This document shows, in pieces, positions 1 through 5,576 of a stretch of DNA of 8,430 bases. The DNA is from Bog-756 sp052143895 (GTDB taxonomy: Bacteria > Actinomycetota > Acidimicrobiia > Acidimicrobiales > RAAP-2), in the NCBI GenBank assembly GCA_052143895.1, contig JBKQRT010000290.1, positions 1-8,430 of the forward strand, in the 5' to 3' direction. The translations under genes were made by a program, and so were the position numbers. The notes under the pieces were generated by a model. It saw nothing but the letters and a program-made list of their open reading frames with translations, was not told the origin of the DNA and did no database searches. Numbering within the stretch: the stretch's first letter is position 1; each line of letters starts with the position of its first letter.

Positions 1-26
1 GGAAGTGATGGGACGACGTTCGAACC
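1..26 (+). repeat. 26-bp direct repeat, copy 1
   Basis: This copy matches 118-143 at 23 of 26 positions; the differences are at window positions 9, 15 and 17. It contains the palindrome GTTCGAAC at 18-25. The copies are offset by 117 bp. The repeat begins at the first base of the window, so it may extend further left. Confidence 0.7.
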
Positions 27-117
27 CCTCCTGGGCGCTGAAGAGGTGATACGTGGCAGGAGAACGTGGATTGTGGCCGATTCCGGGTGCCAACCCGCGT
101 TCCTCGAGAACGGCTCC

Positions 118-143
118 GGAAGTGACGGGACTAAGTTCGAACC
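118..143 (+). repeat. 26-bp direct repeat, copy 2, abutting the MFS start
   Basis: Second copy of the repeat at 1-26, ending directly before the ATG at 144. Its GTTCGAAC palindrome at 135-142 occupies the place where a ribosome binding site would normally lie, so a protein bound here could block initiation. An in-frame TAA at 132-134, inside the repeat, rules out a longer MFS start. The similarity does not continue into the gene. Confidence 0.7.
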
Positions 144-1604
144 ATGGAGAAGCGGATCCATCACGGGGCGACGTTCGCCGTGTTGGCTACGGCGGCGCTG
201 GCTTTCAGCCTTTTGCAATCGCTCATCATTCCCGCCATCCCGCTGCTCGAGCACACGTTGCACACCACGACCACCGGAGCCACCTGGCTGCTCACAGGGT
301 ACCTGCTGAGCGCGGCAATTGCGACGCCGATTCTCGGTCGCATGGGCGACATGGTCGGCAAGGAGAAGATGATCGTGGTCGTGCTGGTCACGCTTTCGGT
401 GGGGACCCTGATCAGCGCCTTGGCCACCACGTTCCCGATCATGTTGACCGGGCGAATCGTCCAAGGGGCGGGCGGGGCGATCTTCCCCTTGGCGTTCGGG
501 ATCATCCGCGACGAGTTTCCCCGCGAGAAGGTGGCTGGGGCGATCGGGATGCTCTCGGCCATCCTCGGAGTGGGCGTGGGGGCCGGGATCGTACTCTCGG
601 GTCCGATCGTCGAGCACCTCTCATATCACTGGTTGTTCTGGATCCCCCTGATCCTGTCGCTCGGCGCAACGGTGACCACGTTCCTGTTCGTGCCAGAGTC
701 ACCGGTCCGAGTTCCTGGTCCGGTCAATTGGGTCGGTGCCTCGATCATGGCGGCATGGCTGGTTACCGGGCTGCTCGCCATTTCCTATGGGCCGATCTGG
801 GGGTGGAAGACCGCCTCAGTTCTCGGACTTCTTGCCGCTACCGCCGCTTTGATCCCATGCTGGATCCGTTCGGAGATGCGCTCGGATACGCCGATGGTCG
901 ACATGAAAATGATGAGGATCCCCGCCGTGTGGAGTACCAACCTGGCCGCTCTGCTGTTCGGGTTCGGGATGTTTTCCATGTTCATCATCGTGCCCGAGTT
1001 CGCCCAGACGCCTGCCCGCGTCGGCTACGGCTTCAGTGCGTCGGTTACCCAGTCAGGTCTGTATCTCCTGCCTTTCGCCGTGGCCATGCTGGTCATCGCT
1101 CCGCTGACCGGTCGCCTGACCGTCCTCATCGGATCCAAGCCCCTGCTGGTAATCGGGGCTCTCTTCGGTGGTGCGAGTTACGGTTTTCTGGCCCTCGCGC
1201 ATGGTCAGTCGTGGGACCTCTATGTGGCCGCTGGGTTGTTGGGCATCAGTGTCGCCTTCGGATTCGCCTCGATGTCGAACCTGATCGTCGAGGCGGTGCC
1301 GCCCACCCAGACCGGGGTCGCAACGGGCATGAACACCAACATTCGGAACATCGGTGCGGCTTTGGGCAGCGGTGTAGCCACCAGCGTGATCGTGAACGGC
1401 TCATTGGTCCACGGCTACCCCAAGGTGCACGGCTTTGTGCTGGCATTCTTCGTCTGCGGCGGGGCACTGGTGGTGGCAGCGATCGCCGCGCTCATGATCC
1501 CGACACGCGCCGGGCCCTCGGTCGTGATCAGCGAATCGCACCCGGGCCTGACCGCCGAAGCCGAGGTCGTCGTCGGGGCAATCGGGTATGTCGTCGAGGA
1601 TTAA
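144..1604 (+). CDS. MFS multidrug exporter, DHA2 (14-TM) family
   Basis: An inner-membrane proton-coupled drug/solute antiporter of the EmrB/QacA type. Around 14 hydrophobic segments can be counted in 486 aa (approximately 9-29, 47-64, 76-95, 99-121, 132-153, 163-183, 195-213, 223-240, 265-284, 301-320, 330-350, 356-380, 403-420 and 430-452). MFS motif A is present as LGRMGDMVGKEKM around residues 64-76 with Asp69; motif B as LTGRIVQGAGGAI at 101-113 with Arg104; and an antiporter motif C-like glycine-rich run LGVGVGAGIVLSGP at 141-154, followed by the HWLFWIPL segment usual in this family. The ATG at 144 is the first possible start after an in-frame TAA at 132; no clear Shine-Dalgarno site precedes it. 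The C-terminal tail is hydrophilic (about 454-486). No regulator gene is visible in the window. The family call is firm; the substrate cannot be read from sequence. Confidence 0.93.
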   Translation: MEKRIHHGATFAVLATAALAFSLLQSLIIPAIPLLEHTLHTTTTGATWLLTGYLLSAAIATPILGRMGDMVGKEKMIVVVLVTLSVGTLISALATTFPIMLTGRIVQGAGGAIFPLAFGIIRDEFPREKVAGAIGMLSAILGVGVGAGIVLSGPIVEHLSYHWLFWIPLILSLGATVTTFLFVPESPVRVPGPVNWVGASIMAAWLVTGLLAISYGPIWGWKTASVLGLLAATAALIPCWIRSEMRSDTPMVDMKMMRIPAVWSTNLAALLFGFGMFSMFIIVPEFAQTPARVGYGFSASVTQSGLYLLPFAVAMLVIAPLTGRLTVLIGSKPLLVIGALFGGASYGFLALAHGQSWDLYVAAGLLGISVAFGFASMSNLIVEAVPPTQTGVATGMNTNIRNIGAALGSGVATSVIVNGSLVHGYPKVHGFVLAFFVCGGALVVAAIAALMIPTRAGPSVVISESHPGLTAEAEVVVGAIGYVVED

Positions 1605-2046
1605 CGCAGGGCGTCAGACCCCCGAACTGGTACACGCCTGGCGTGCGCTCGATGAGCAGGTCAGCGCTGGTCCGGAATCGGGGGAGGGTAGGCGGCAGTG
1701 AAAGGGACATGAGCTTTGGGAACACCGGAGTGAACCGATCTTCGCCCCAAGCGAGATCGGGCTTGTTGGCCGTGGCCTGGGATATCACCCCGTTGGAGCA
1801 GCCGCTGGCCGAGATGGGCACCGCCGGACCGCTGTAGGTCGTGGACATCAATTCAGGTGGTCAGCACTCGCAACACTGTTCTCACTGGCCGAGGCATCCT
1901 TGACTCGTCACCGAAGGACGTCTGCCACCCTCGCCCACCGGGGCGCCCTGAAGAAGTTCAATGTAGACACGTCCATCCAGTCTGGCGCTACTGTGTAGAT
2001 TACTGGGGCGAGAGGCGATCATCGAGGCGGTTCAGGGAGTCATCTC
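1605..2046. other. 442-bp stretch with no supported gene
   Basis: Reading frames stay open here on both strands (plus to the TAG at 1835-1837, minus from about 1851 back into the MFS 3' end), but the translations are rich in Ser, Arg and Pro, match no family I know and have no good ribosome binding site. A hairpin lies at 1735-1760. Near the right end, TAGATT at 1996-2001 is a possible -10 element for the CNB gene, without a recognisable -35. The segment could be a gene remnant or plain intergenic DNA. Confidence 0.5.
1735..1760 (+). terminator. Possible hairpin terminator downstream of the MFS gene
   Basis: CCGATCT at 1735-1741 pairs with AGATCGG at 1754-1760, and CGC at 1743-1745 with GCG at 1751-1753, leaving one bulged T at 1742 and a five-base loop CCCAA. 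That gives a 10-bp stem with one bulge. No U-run follows, so it would be an actinobacterial-style terminator at best, and it lies 130 nt after the MFS stop. Confidence 0.25.
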
Positions 2047-2478
2047 GTGCCACGGACGATTCCGAAGAAGGTAGTCGACGCAGTCCGTGCCATCCCGCTG
2101 TTCGCGGCGTGTAACGCAAGAGAGTTGCGCGAGGTCGCCCGGTTGGGCACGAGGACCTCTGTGCCGGCGGGTTCCACGCTCATTGCGGAAGACACGCTCG
2201 GTAGGGAATTGCTGATCATCCTCAATGGCGGAGCGACCTGCCGCGTGAAGGGGAGGGAATTGGCCCACTTCGGTCCCGGCGACTTCTTCGGAGAGATGTC
2301 CCTTCTCGACAAAGGTCCCCGAAGCGCCACCGTGATTGCGGACTCGGACATGGAGCTTCTGGTCCTCGACAGCCAGGAGTTTCGTCGGTTGACGGAGACT
2401 TCGCCCAGCATCGCATGGAAGATCTTGGTCGCGATGGCCGGCCGACTGCGGAGTGCTGACCAGTCCCTCAGTTACTGA
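2047..2478 (+). CDS. Standalone cyclic nucleotide-binding (CNB) domain protein
   Basis: A small cytoplasmic protein of 143 aa made of a single CAP/CRP-type cyclic nucleotide-binding domain. Helical N-terminus (IPKKVVDAVRAIPLF, with the usual 'ipLF' lead-in) is followed by a beta-roll (about 35-110) and a C-terminal helix (about 110-138). The phosphate-binding cassette is intact at residues 80-95: FFGEMSLLDKGPRSAT, with Glu83 and Arg92 in the positions that contact the ribose 2'-OH and cyclic phosphate. It ends soon after the C-helix, so no helix-turn-helix, kinase or channel domain is attached, unlike full CRP/FNR regulators (about 200-250 aa). The GTG start is supported by GGGAG at 2035-2039, seven nt upstream. 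The next gene (PIG-L) follows after 53 nt on the same strand. It may be a cAMP-responsive regulatory subunit whose partner is unknown; ligand binding is inferred from the cassette. Confidence 0.85.
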   Translation: MPRTIPKKVVDAVRAIPLFAACNARELREVARLGTRTSVPAGSTLIAEDTLGRELLIILNGGATCRVKGRELAHFGPGDFFGEMSLLDKGPRSATVIADSDMELLVLDSQEFRRLTETSPSIAWKILVAMAGRLRSADQSLSY

Positions 2479-2481
2479 TGT

Positions 2482-2527
2482 GACCAGGCAGACCCCGCTA
2501 CAAACCGGGCTGGTCGCGGCCGACCGG
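2482..2527 (+). promoter_or_regulatory. Two mutually exclusive hairpins between CNB and PIG-L genes
   Basis: GACCAG at 2482-2487 can pair with CTGGTC at 2510-2515, extended by CCCG 2494-2497 with CGGG 2506-2509. The same CTGGTCG (2510-2516) can pair instead with CGACCGG (2521-2527) around the four-base loop CGGC, with one G-T wobble. Both cannot form together. The second hairpin lies just before the PIG-L start. It may be a terminator or attenuator, but there is no U-run. Confidence 0.3.
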
Positions 2528-2531
2528 TAGG

Positions 2532-3245
2532 GTGCACCCGGTGGAGCCGATGCCTGAGGACTGGGACCGTGCAGTTGCTGTGGTCGCTCATCCTGACGAC
2601 CTCGAATACGGAGCGGCGAGTGCCGTGGCGAGGTGGACGGACCAGGGCAAGCAGGTGGTCTATGTGTTGGTGACCAGTGGCGAGGCTGGGATCGACGGCA
2701 TGGACCCTGCAACCGCCGGGCCGCTACGCGAACAGGAAGAGATGCGGAGTGCGGCGGTCGTTGGCGTCGAGACCGTGGAGTTCCTCGGCCACGCTGACGG
2801 CCTCGTCGAACAAGGCGTGGCCCTGCGCCGAGACATCGCTTCGGCGCTCCGCCGGCATCGGCCGGAGATCGTCCTGACGATGAACTTCGATCTCACGTGG
2901 GGCGATGGTGGAGGTGTGAACCACTCCGACCACCGGGCGACCGGAGTGACGGTACTGGATGCGTGCCGGGACGCGGCCAATCGATGGATGTTCGTGGACT
3001 GCGGCGAGCCGTGGGGTGGGATCAAGTACGTCTATGTCGCCGCCGCCAATGAAACGAGCCACTACGTGGATGTCGGAGCGACGTTGGATCGAGGCGTCGC
3101 GTCGTTGCGCGAGCATCAGGCGTACATCGACGGACTGGGGCGTGACTTCGACCCCGAGGAATTCCTGCGGTCAATGGCGGGCTACGCGGGAATGGCCGCC
3201 GGATGCGAATTCGCGGTCACATTTCAGCGGTACACCGTCGGCTAG
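2532..3245 (+). CDS. PIG-L / LmbE family zinc-dependent deacetylase
   Basis: A cytoplasmic 237-aa enzyme of the PIG-L/LmbE family, which removes N-acetyl groups from amino sugars or related small molecules; actinobacterial members include MshB and Mca of mycothiol metabolism. The N-terminal signature AHPDD is at residues 19-23, giving zinc ligands His20 and Asp23 and the probable general base Asp22. The second metal motif, NHSDH at 130-134, supplies His131 and His134. The segment GEAGIDGMDPATAGPLREQE (50-69) is typical of a subgroup distinct from MshB/Mca, whose substrate is not known to me. The start is uncertain: GTG 2532, GTG 2541 (GGTAGGG at 2526-2532 gives good spacing) and ATG 2550 (residue 7) are all in frame and change only the first few residues. 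It follows the CNB gene by 53 nt and could be cotranscribed. It converges on the esterase gene across 75 bp. Confidence 0.9.
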   Translation: MHPVEPMPEDWDRAVAVVAHPDDLEYGAASAVARWTDQGKQVVYVLVTSGEAGIDGMDPATAGPLREQEEMRSAAVVGVETVEFLGHADGLVEQGVALRRDIASALRRHRPEIVLTMNFDLTWGDGGGVNHSDHRATGVTVLDACRDAANRWMFVDCGEPWGGIKYVYVAAANETSHYVDVGATLDRGVASLREHQAYIDGLGRDFDPEEFLRSMAGYAGMAAGCEFAVTFQRYTVG

Positions 3246-3320
3246 GTCGAGGACTCTCAGCAGTAGGACCGTGAGCATTCGCCCGGCATCAGCACGGCAC
3301 CGCCGACCCGAACGGGCCCG

Positions 3321-4247
3321 TCAACCCAACGCGCCTCGCAGCACCGCCACGGTCTCGGCGGTGGACCGCTTGGCGGCGTCGAAGATGCTGTCGAGCCCGT
3401 AGAACCCGTGGATCATGCCTTCGTAGCGGGAGGTGGTCACCGGCACCCCGGCCTGACGCAGGCGCTCGGCGTAGGATTCCCCATCGTCCCGCAGAGGGTC
3501 GAACTCGGCGGTCACCACCAGCGCCGGCGGCAGGCCCGACAGATCGTCGACGAAGAGGGGGGAGGCGTCGGGGTGCCGGGGGTCCGCGTCGCCGAGGTAG
3601 TTGTCGACGAACCACGCCATCGTGTCGGTGTCGAGCAGGTAGCCGGAGCCGTTCTCGCTGATCGAAGGAAGTGAACGCGTCATGTCCGTGGCTGGGTAGA
3701 CGAGAAGCTGAAAGGTGATGGGTGGTCCGCCGGTGTCGCGGGAGCGGCGCGCCACCACGGCAGCGAGGTTGCCACCGGCGCTGTCGCCGGCCACGGCCAA
3801 CCGGGCGGGATCACCACCGAGCTCGGCGGCAATTGCTGAGACCCATCTGGTGGCGGCGTCACAGTCGTCCACGGCCGCCGGGAACCGATGCTCGGGTGCC
3901 AGGCGGTAGTCCACGCTCACGACCACCGCCGGAACCCCGGCGGCCAGCCGCTGACAGATGGTGTCGTGGCTGGCAATGTCGCCGATCACCCAACCGCCTC
4001 CGTGGAAGTAGACGACGATGGGCAGTGGCCGGTCACGTTCCGGGCGATAGACGCGCACGGGGATGTCCCCTGCAGGTCCGGGCACCGAACGGTCGTCGGT
4101 CGGTACCGGCTCCTCTGGTGGCCCGGCGGCGGCGACAAGCGTGCCGAAGGAGGCGCGCGCTTCTTCGGGGGTCAGCTGGGACAGGGGCGGTGCGCCCGCA
4201 GCCTCGAGCTGGTCGAGGAAGAAGCGGGCTTGCGGGTCGAGGGGCAT
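3321..4247 (-). CDS. Alpha/beta hydrolase, HSL-type esterase/lipase
   Basis: A 308-aa carboxylesterase of the hormone-sensitive-lipase (bacterial family IV) group, acting on short-chain or acetyl esters. Visible in order: an N-terminal cap region (about 1-60); the oxyanion-hole motif HGGG at residues 82-85; YRLAPEHRFPAA at 114-125; the nucleophile elbow GDSAGG at 154-159 with Ser156; the acid Asp250 in EFDPLRD; and the catalytic His280 in MIHGF. The triad and length fit an intact enzyme, and no signal peptide is seen, so it is probably cytoplasmic. The ATG at 4247 is supported by AAGGAG four nt upstream (forward 4252-4257). The gene is transcribed divergently from the metallophosphatase remnant, across a 212-bp region with inverted and direct repeats, and converges on the PIG-L gene. 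The natural substrate is unknown. Confidence 0.94.
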   Translation of the reverse strand: MPLDPQARFFLDQLEAAGAPPLSQLTPEEARASFGTLVAAAGPPEEPVPTDDRSVPGPAGDIPVRVYRPERDRPLPIVVYFHGGGWVIGDIASHDTICQRLAAGVPAVVVSVDYRLAPEHRFPAAVDDCDAATRWVSAIAAELGGDPARLAVAGDSAGGNLAAVVARRSRDTGGPPITFQLLVYPATDMTRSLPSISENGSGYLLDTDTMAWFVDNYLGDADPRHPDASPLFVDDLSGLPPALVVTAEFDPLRDDGESYAERLRQAGVPVTTSRYEGMIHGFYGLDSIFDAAKRSTAETVAVLRGALG

Positions 4248-4273
4248 GGCACTCCTTGGGGCTTCTTGTCGGC

Positions 4274-4289
4274 GTCACCAGGTAGTGAC
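4274..4289. promoter_or_regulatory. Inverted repeat upstream of the esterase gene
   Basis: GTCAC at 4274-4278 and GTGAC at 4285-4289 form a perfect 5-6-5 inverted repeat 27 bp upstream of the esterase ATG. Its size and place fit a dimeric-regulator operator, but short repeats like this also arise by chance in GC-rich DNA. Confidence 0.25.
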
Positions 4290-4300
4290 AACAGCCATGA

Positions 4301-4363
4301 CGGTACTCGGGCGGGGGCGGTGACGCCCATTGCGGGCAGAAGTGATCGTGACGCCCGGTACTC
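4301..4363. repeat. Paired short repeats and GNRA-capped hairpin in the divergent region
   Basis: CGGTACTC occurs at 4301-4308 and 4356-4363, and GTGACGCCC at 4320-4328 and 4348-4356. The first GTGACGCCC is also part of a hairpin in which GGGCG (4315-4319) pairs with CGCCC (4324-4328) around GTGA, a GNRA-type tetraloop. These fall in the middle of the esterase/metallophosphatase divergent spacer and may be regulator sites or a folded leader. Confidence 0.3.
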
Positions 4364-4459
4364 CGAGATGATCGCTGTCATCGAGGTGGCCGCGCCGCCC
4401 GGCAACGCTCTGATGTCGGAGATCCTCCGAGTCCACTCGAGACATGCGAGGCTGGTCCC

Positions 4460-4938
4460 GTGACCGGCTTCGACATCAACGGGGACGTGCACGGTTGCGC
4501 CGACAAACTCGTGGGATTGCTCACGGCTCTCGGGTACGGCGAACGCCACGGAGCATGGCGACACCGCGGAGCCCACGCAGTCTTCGTCGGGGATCTCATC
4601 GATCGGGGGCCCAAACAGGAGGAGGTCGTGACGACCGTGCGCTCGATGGTCGATGCCGGCGCGGCGAGTGTGATCATGGGCAATCACGAGTTCAACGCCA
4701 TCTCGTGGGCCATGCCCGATCCGACCGAGCCCGGCAACTTCATGCGTTCGCACCACGGGTCGAAAGGGGAGAAGATTCAGCGACAGCACGGGGGTTCCTT
4801 GCATGGGCGGGTGAGAACTCGTCGATCCATAGGGAGTGCATCGAGTGGTTCCGGACGTTGCCCCTGTGGCTCGACAGCATCTCGGGTGGCGGCGGAAGCG
4901 CCAATCCAGCTAACACACCTTCGTACACGTCGCGGTGA
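4460..4938 (+). pseudogene. Metallophosphatase, frameshifted and C-terminally truncated
   Basis: The first 110 codons encode the N-terminal half of a calcineurin-like (PP1/ApaH-type) metallophosphatase, with all three N-terminal metal motifs intact: NGDVHGC at residues 7-13, VGDLIDRGP at 43-51 and MGNHEFNAI at 73-81. Just after QRQH (codon 110, ending at 4789) the reading moves to another frame: the family-like continuation FLAWAGENSS... ECIEWFRTLPLWLD is read one frame over, from about 4794 to 4870. The shift falls at a run of five G (4790-4794); a sixth G would rejoin the frames. After LWLD the expected strand and the metal-binding histidines of the C-terminal half (in this family usually a segment like VHACWHP) are absent, and the second frame stops at 4938. 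So even a repaired frame would lack the catalytic C-terminus. The GTG start at 4460 has a weak GAGG at 4448-4451. A functional product is unlikely. Confidence 0.8.
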
Positions 4939-5058
4939 TGCACGGAGGCGTCAAGGTGACCGTGCTGCTTCCCTCGACGACGGGACCAGCCACTGCCTCA
5001 CTGCATTGCGGAGGACGATCACGGAGGACGACCGACCTGGCTTCTGCTCGTAGAGATG

Positions 5059-5140
5059 GGACACCTCGAACCTGACAATTGGCGCAATTGGCCACTCCGG
5101 CGAGTTCGCCCTCAGAGCCGCCGCGTGGATCGAGGTGTCC
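5059..5140. repeat. 11-bp perfect inverted repeat with a 60-bp interior
   Basis: GGACACCTCGA at 5059-5069 is the exact reverse complement of TCGAGGTGTCC at 5130-5140. Flanking bases do not pair, so the arms are exactly 11 bp. The interior encodes nothing recognisable and no duplicated target bases flank the arms (GATG left, AGCG right), so a mobile element is not supported. Confidence 0.4.
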
Positions 5141-5310
5141 AGCGAGCCGCGGTGTGGCATCCCCGCTGATCGTGGCTCCGATCGGGTTGCAGCTATGGAC
5201 CTGCGGTGACGATGCCCCGGATCGGACTCGGTCGCGCTGGGATCTGCCAGGCAGGGTAAGAAGCCGGGCACTGGAGTGGACGGCTGCGATCAGGCAGAAC
5301 GGCACGCCTG

Positions 5311-5325
5311 CGGTACCGTGTACCG
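5311..5325. promoter_or_regulatory. 15-bp palindrome, candidate operator for the small membrane protein gene
   Basis: CGGTAC (5311-5316), spacer CGT, GTACCG (5320-5325) form a perfect 6-3-6 inverted repeat. It lies 41 bp before the ATG at 5367 and about 30 bp before its Shine-Dalgarno site, a usual position for a repressor site or for a promoter-proximal regulator. No clear -10 box accompanies it. Confidence 0.4.
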
Positions 5326-5366
5326 ATTGCGGTCGCCGACCGAGCCGTCTGTGGAAGGAGGACGAG

Positions 5367-5519
5367 ATGGTGTTCATTCTCGGTGTGATCTACATCGTCC
5401 TGCTCATCACGCTCGGCATCATGTCGATCCGGAAGGGTCACTGGGTGATGTTCATCATCGGCATCTTCATCCCGATCTTCTGGCTCATCGGAGCACTGCT
5501 TCCGAGAACGGCCCCCTGA
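5367..5519 (+). CDS. Small two-TM membrane protein (50 aa), function unknown
   Basis: A 50-residue hydrophobic protein. It has two predicted membrane helices, about residues 2-18 (VFILGVIYIVLLITLGI) and 26-45, joined by the short basic turn SIRKGHW, and a short Pro-rich tail ending RTAP. The ATG at 5367 is marked by a perfect AAGGAGG at 5355-5361 five nt upstream, the best ribosome binding site in the window, which is strong evidence for a real start even though the same frame stays open further upstream to 5079. I recall similar short hydrophobic proteins in actinobacterial genomes but know no function. A palindrome at 5311-5325 may control it. The DUF1214 gene begins 57 nt downstream on the same strand, so it could lead a three-gene operon. 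Confidence 0.8.
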   Translation: MVFILGVIYIVLLITLGIMSIRKGHWVMFIIGIFIPIFWLIGALLPRTAP

Positions 5520-5576
5520 TTCAGGCTGGGGTGCTGCGGACCTGCCAGTTCTGATCGACCACACCTGGGAGTGCTG

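Larger units (their letters stand above)
1..143 (+). promoter_or_regulatory. Leader region of the MFS exporter gene
   Basis: The 143 bases before the MFS start hold two copies of a 26-bp repeat (1-26 and 118-143), each with the 8-bp palindrome GTTCGAAC, plus a GTTC-5nt-GAAC inverted pair at 99-111. A very good Shine-Dalgarno match, GAGGTGAT at 43-50, sits before a GTG at 53, but that frame is not the MFS frame. In one frame an upstream gene could end at the TGA at 47-49 (the last 15 codons would read EVMGRRSNPSWALKR), but too little is present to call it. No convincing -35/-10 pair was found. The role as an operator region is inferred from the symmetry and position only. Confidence 0.35.
4939..5366. 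other. Gene-poor stretch between the metallophosphatase remnant and the small membrane protein
   Basis: No reading frame here resembles a known family. Frames remain open on both strands (plus 4921-5053 and 5079 onward; minus 4951-5271), as expected in GC-rich DNA, and their products are of low complexity with no good ribosome binding sites. An 11-bp perfect inverted repeat lies at 5059-5069/5130-5140 and a 15-bp palindrome at 5311-5325. It may contain debris from a deletion that removed the end of the metallophosphatase gene. Confidence 0.5.

Noticed and set aside
11..32. Possible tRNA T-arm at GTTCGAAC
   Set aside because: The bases flanking TTCGAAC do not form the required five-pair stem, and no acceptor, D or anticodon arm can be drawn; the same holds for the second copy at 135-142.
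53..1837. 594-aa open frame on the plus strand overlapping the MFS gene
   Set aside because: It lies in another frame of a clear 14-TM transporter, is rich in Arg, Gly, Asp and His without domains, and is the usual by-product of high-GC coding sequence.
3312..3321. 10-bp palindrome ACGGGCCCGT between the convergent PIG-L and esterase genes as a terminator
   Set aside because: A perfect palindrome with no loop cannot fold as a hairpin of that length, and there is no U-run.
5059..5140. Miniature transposable element bounded by the 11-bp inverted repeat
   Set aside because: No target-site duplication, only 60 bp inside, and no second copy in the window.
4951..5271. 106-aa minus-strand open frame in the gene-poor stretch
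   Set aside because: No recognisable domain, no ribosome binding site and a low-complexity composition; open frames on both strands are expected at this G+C.
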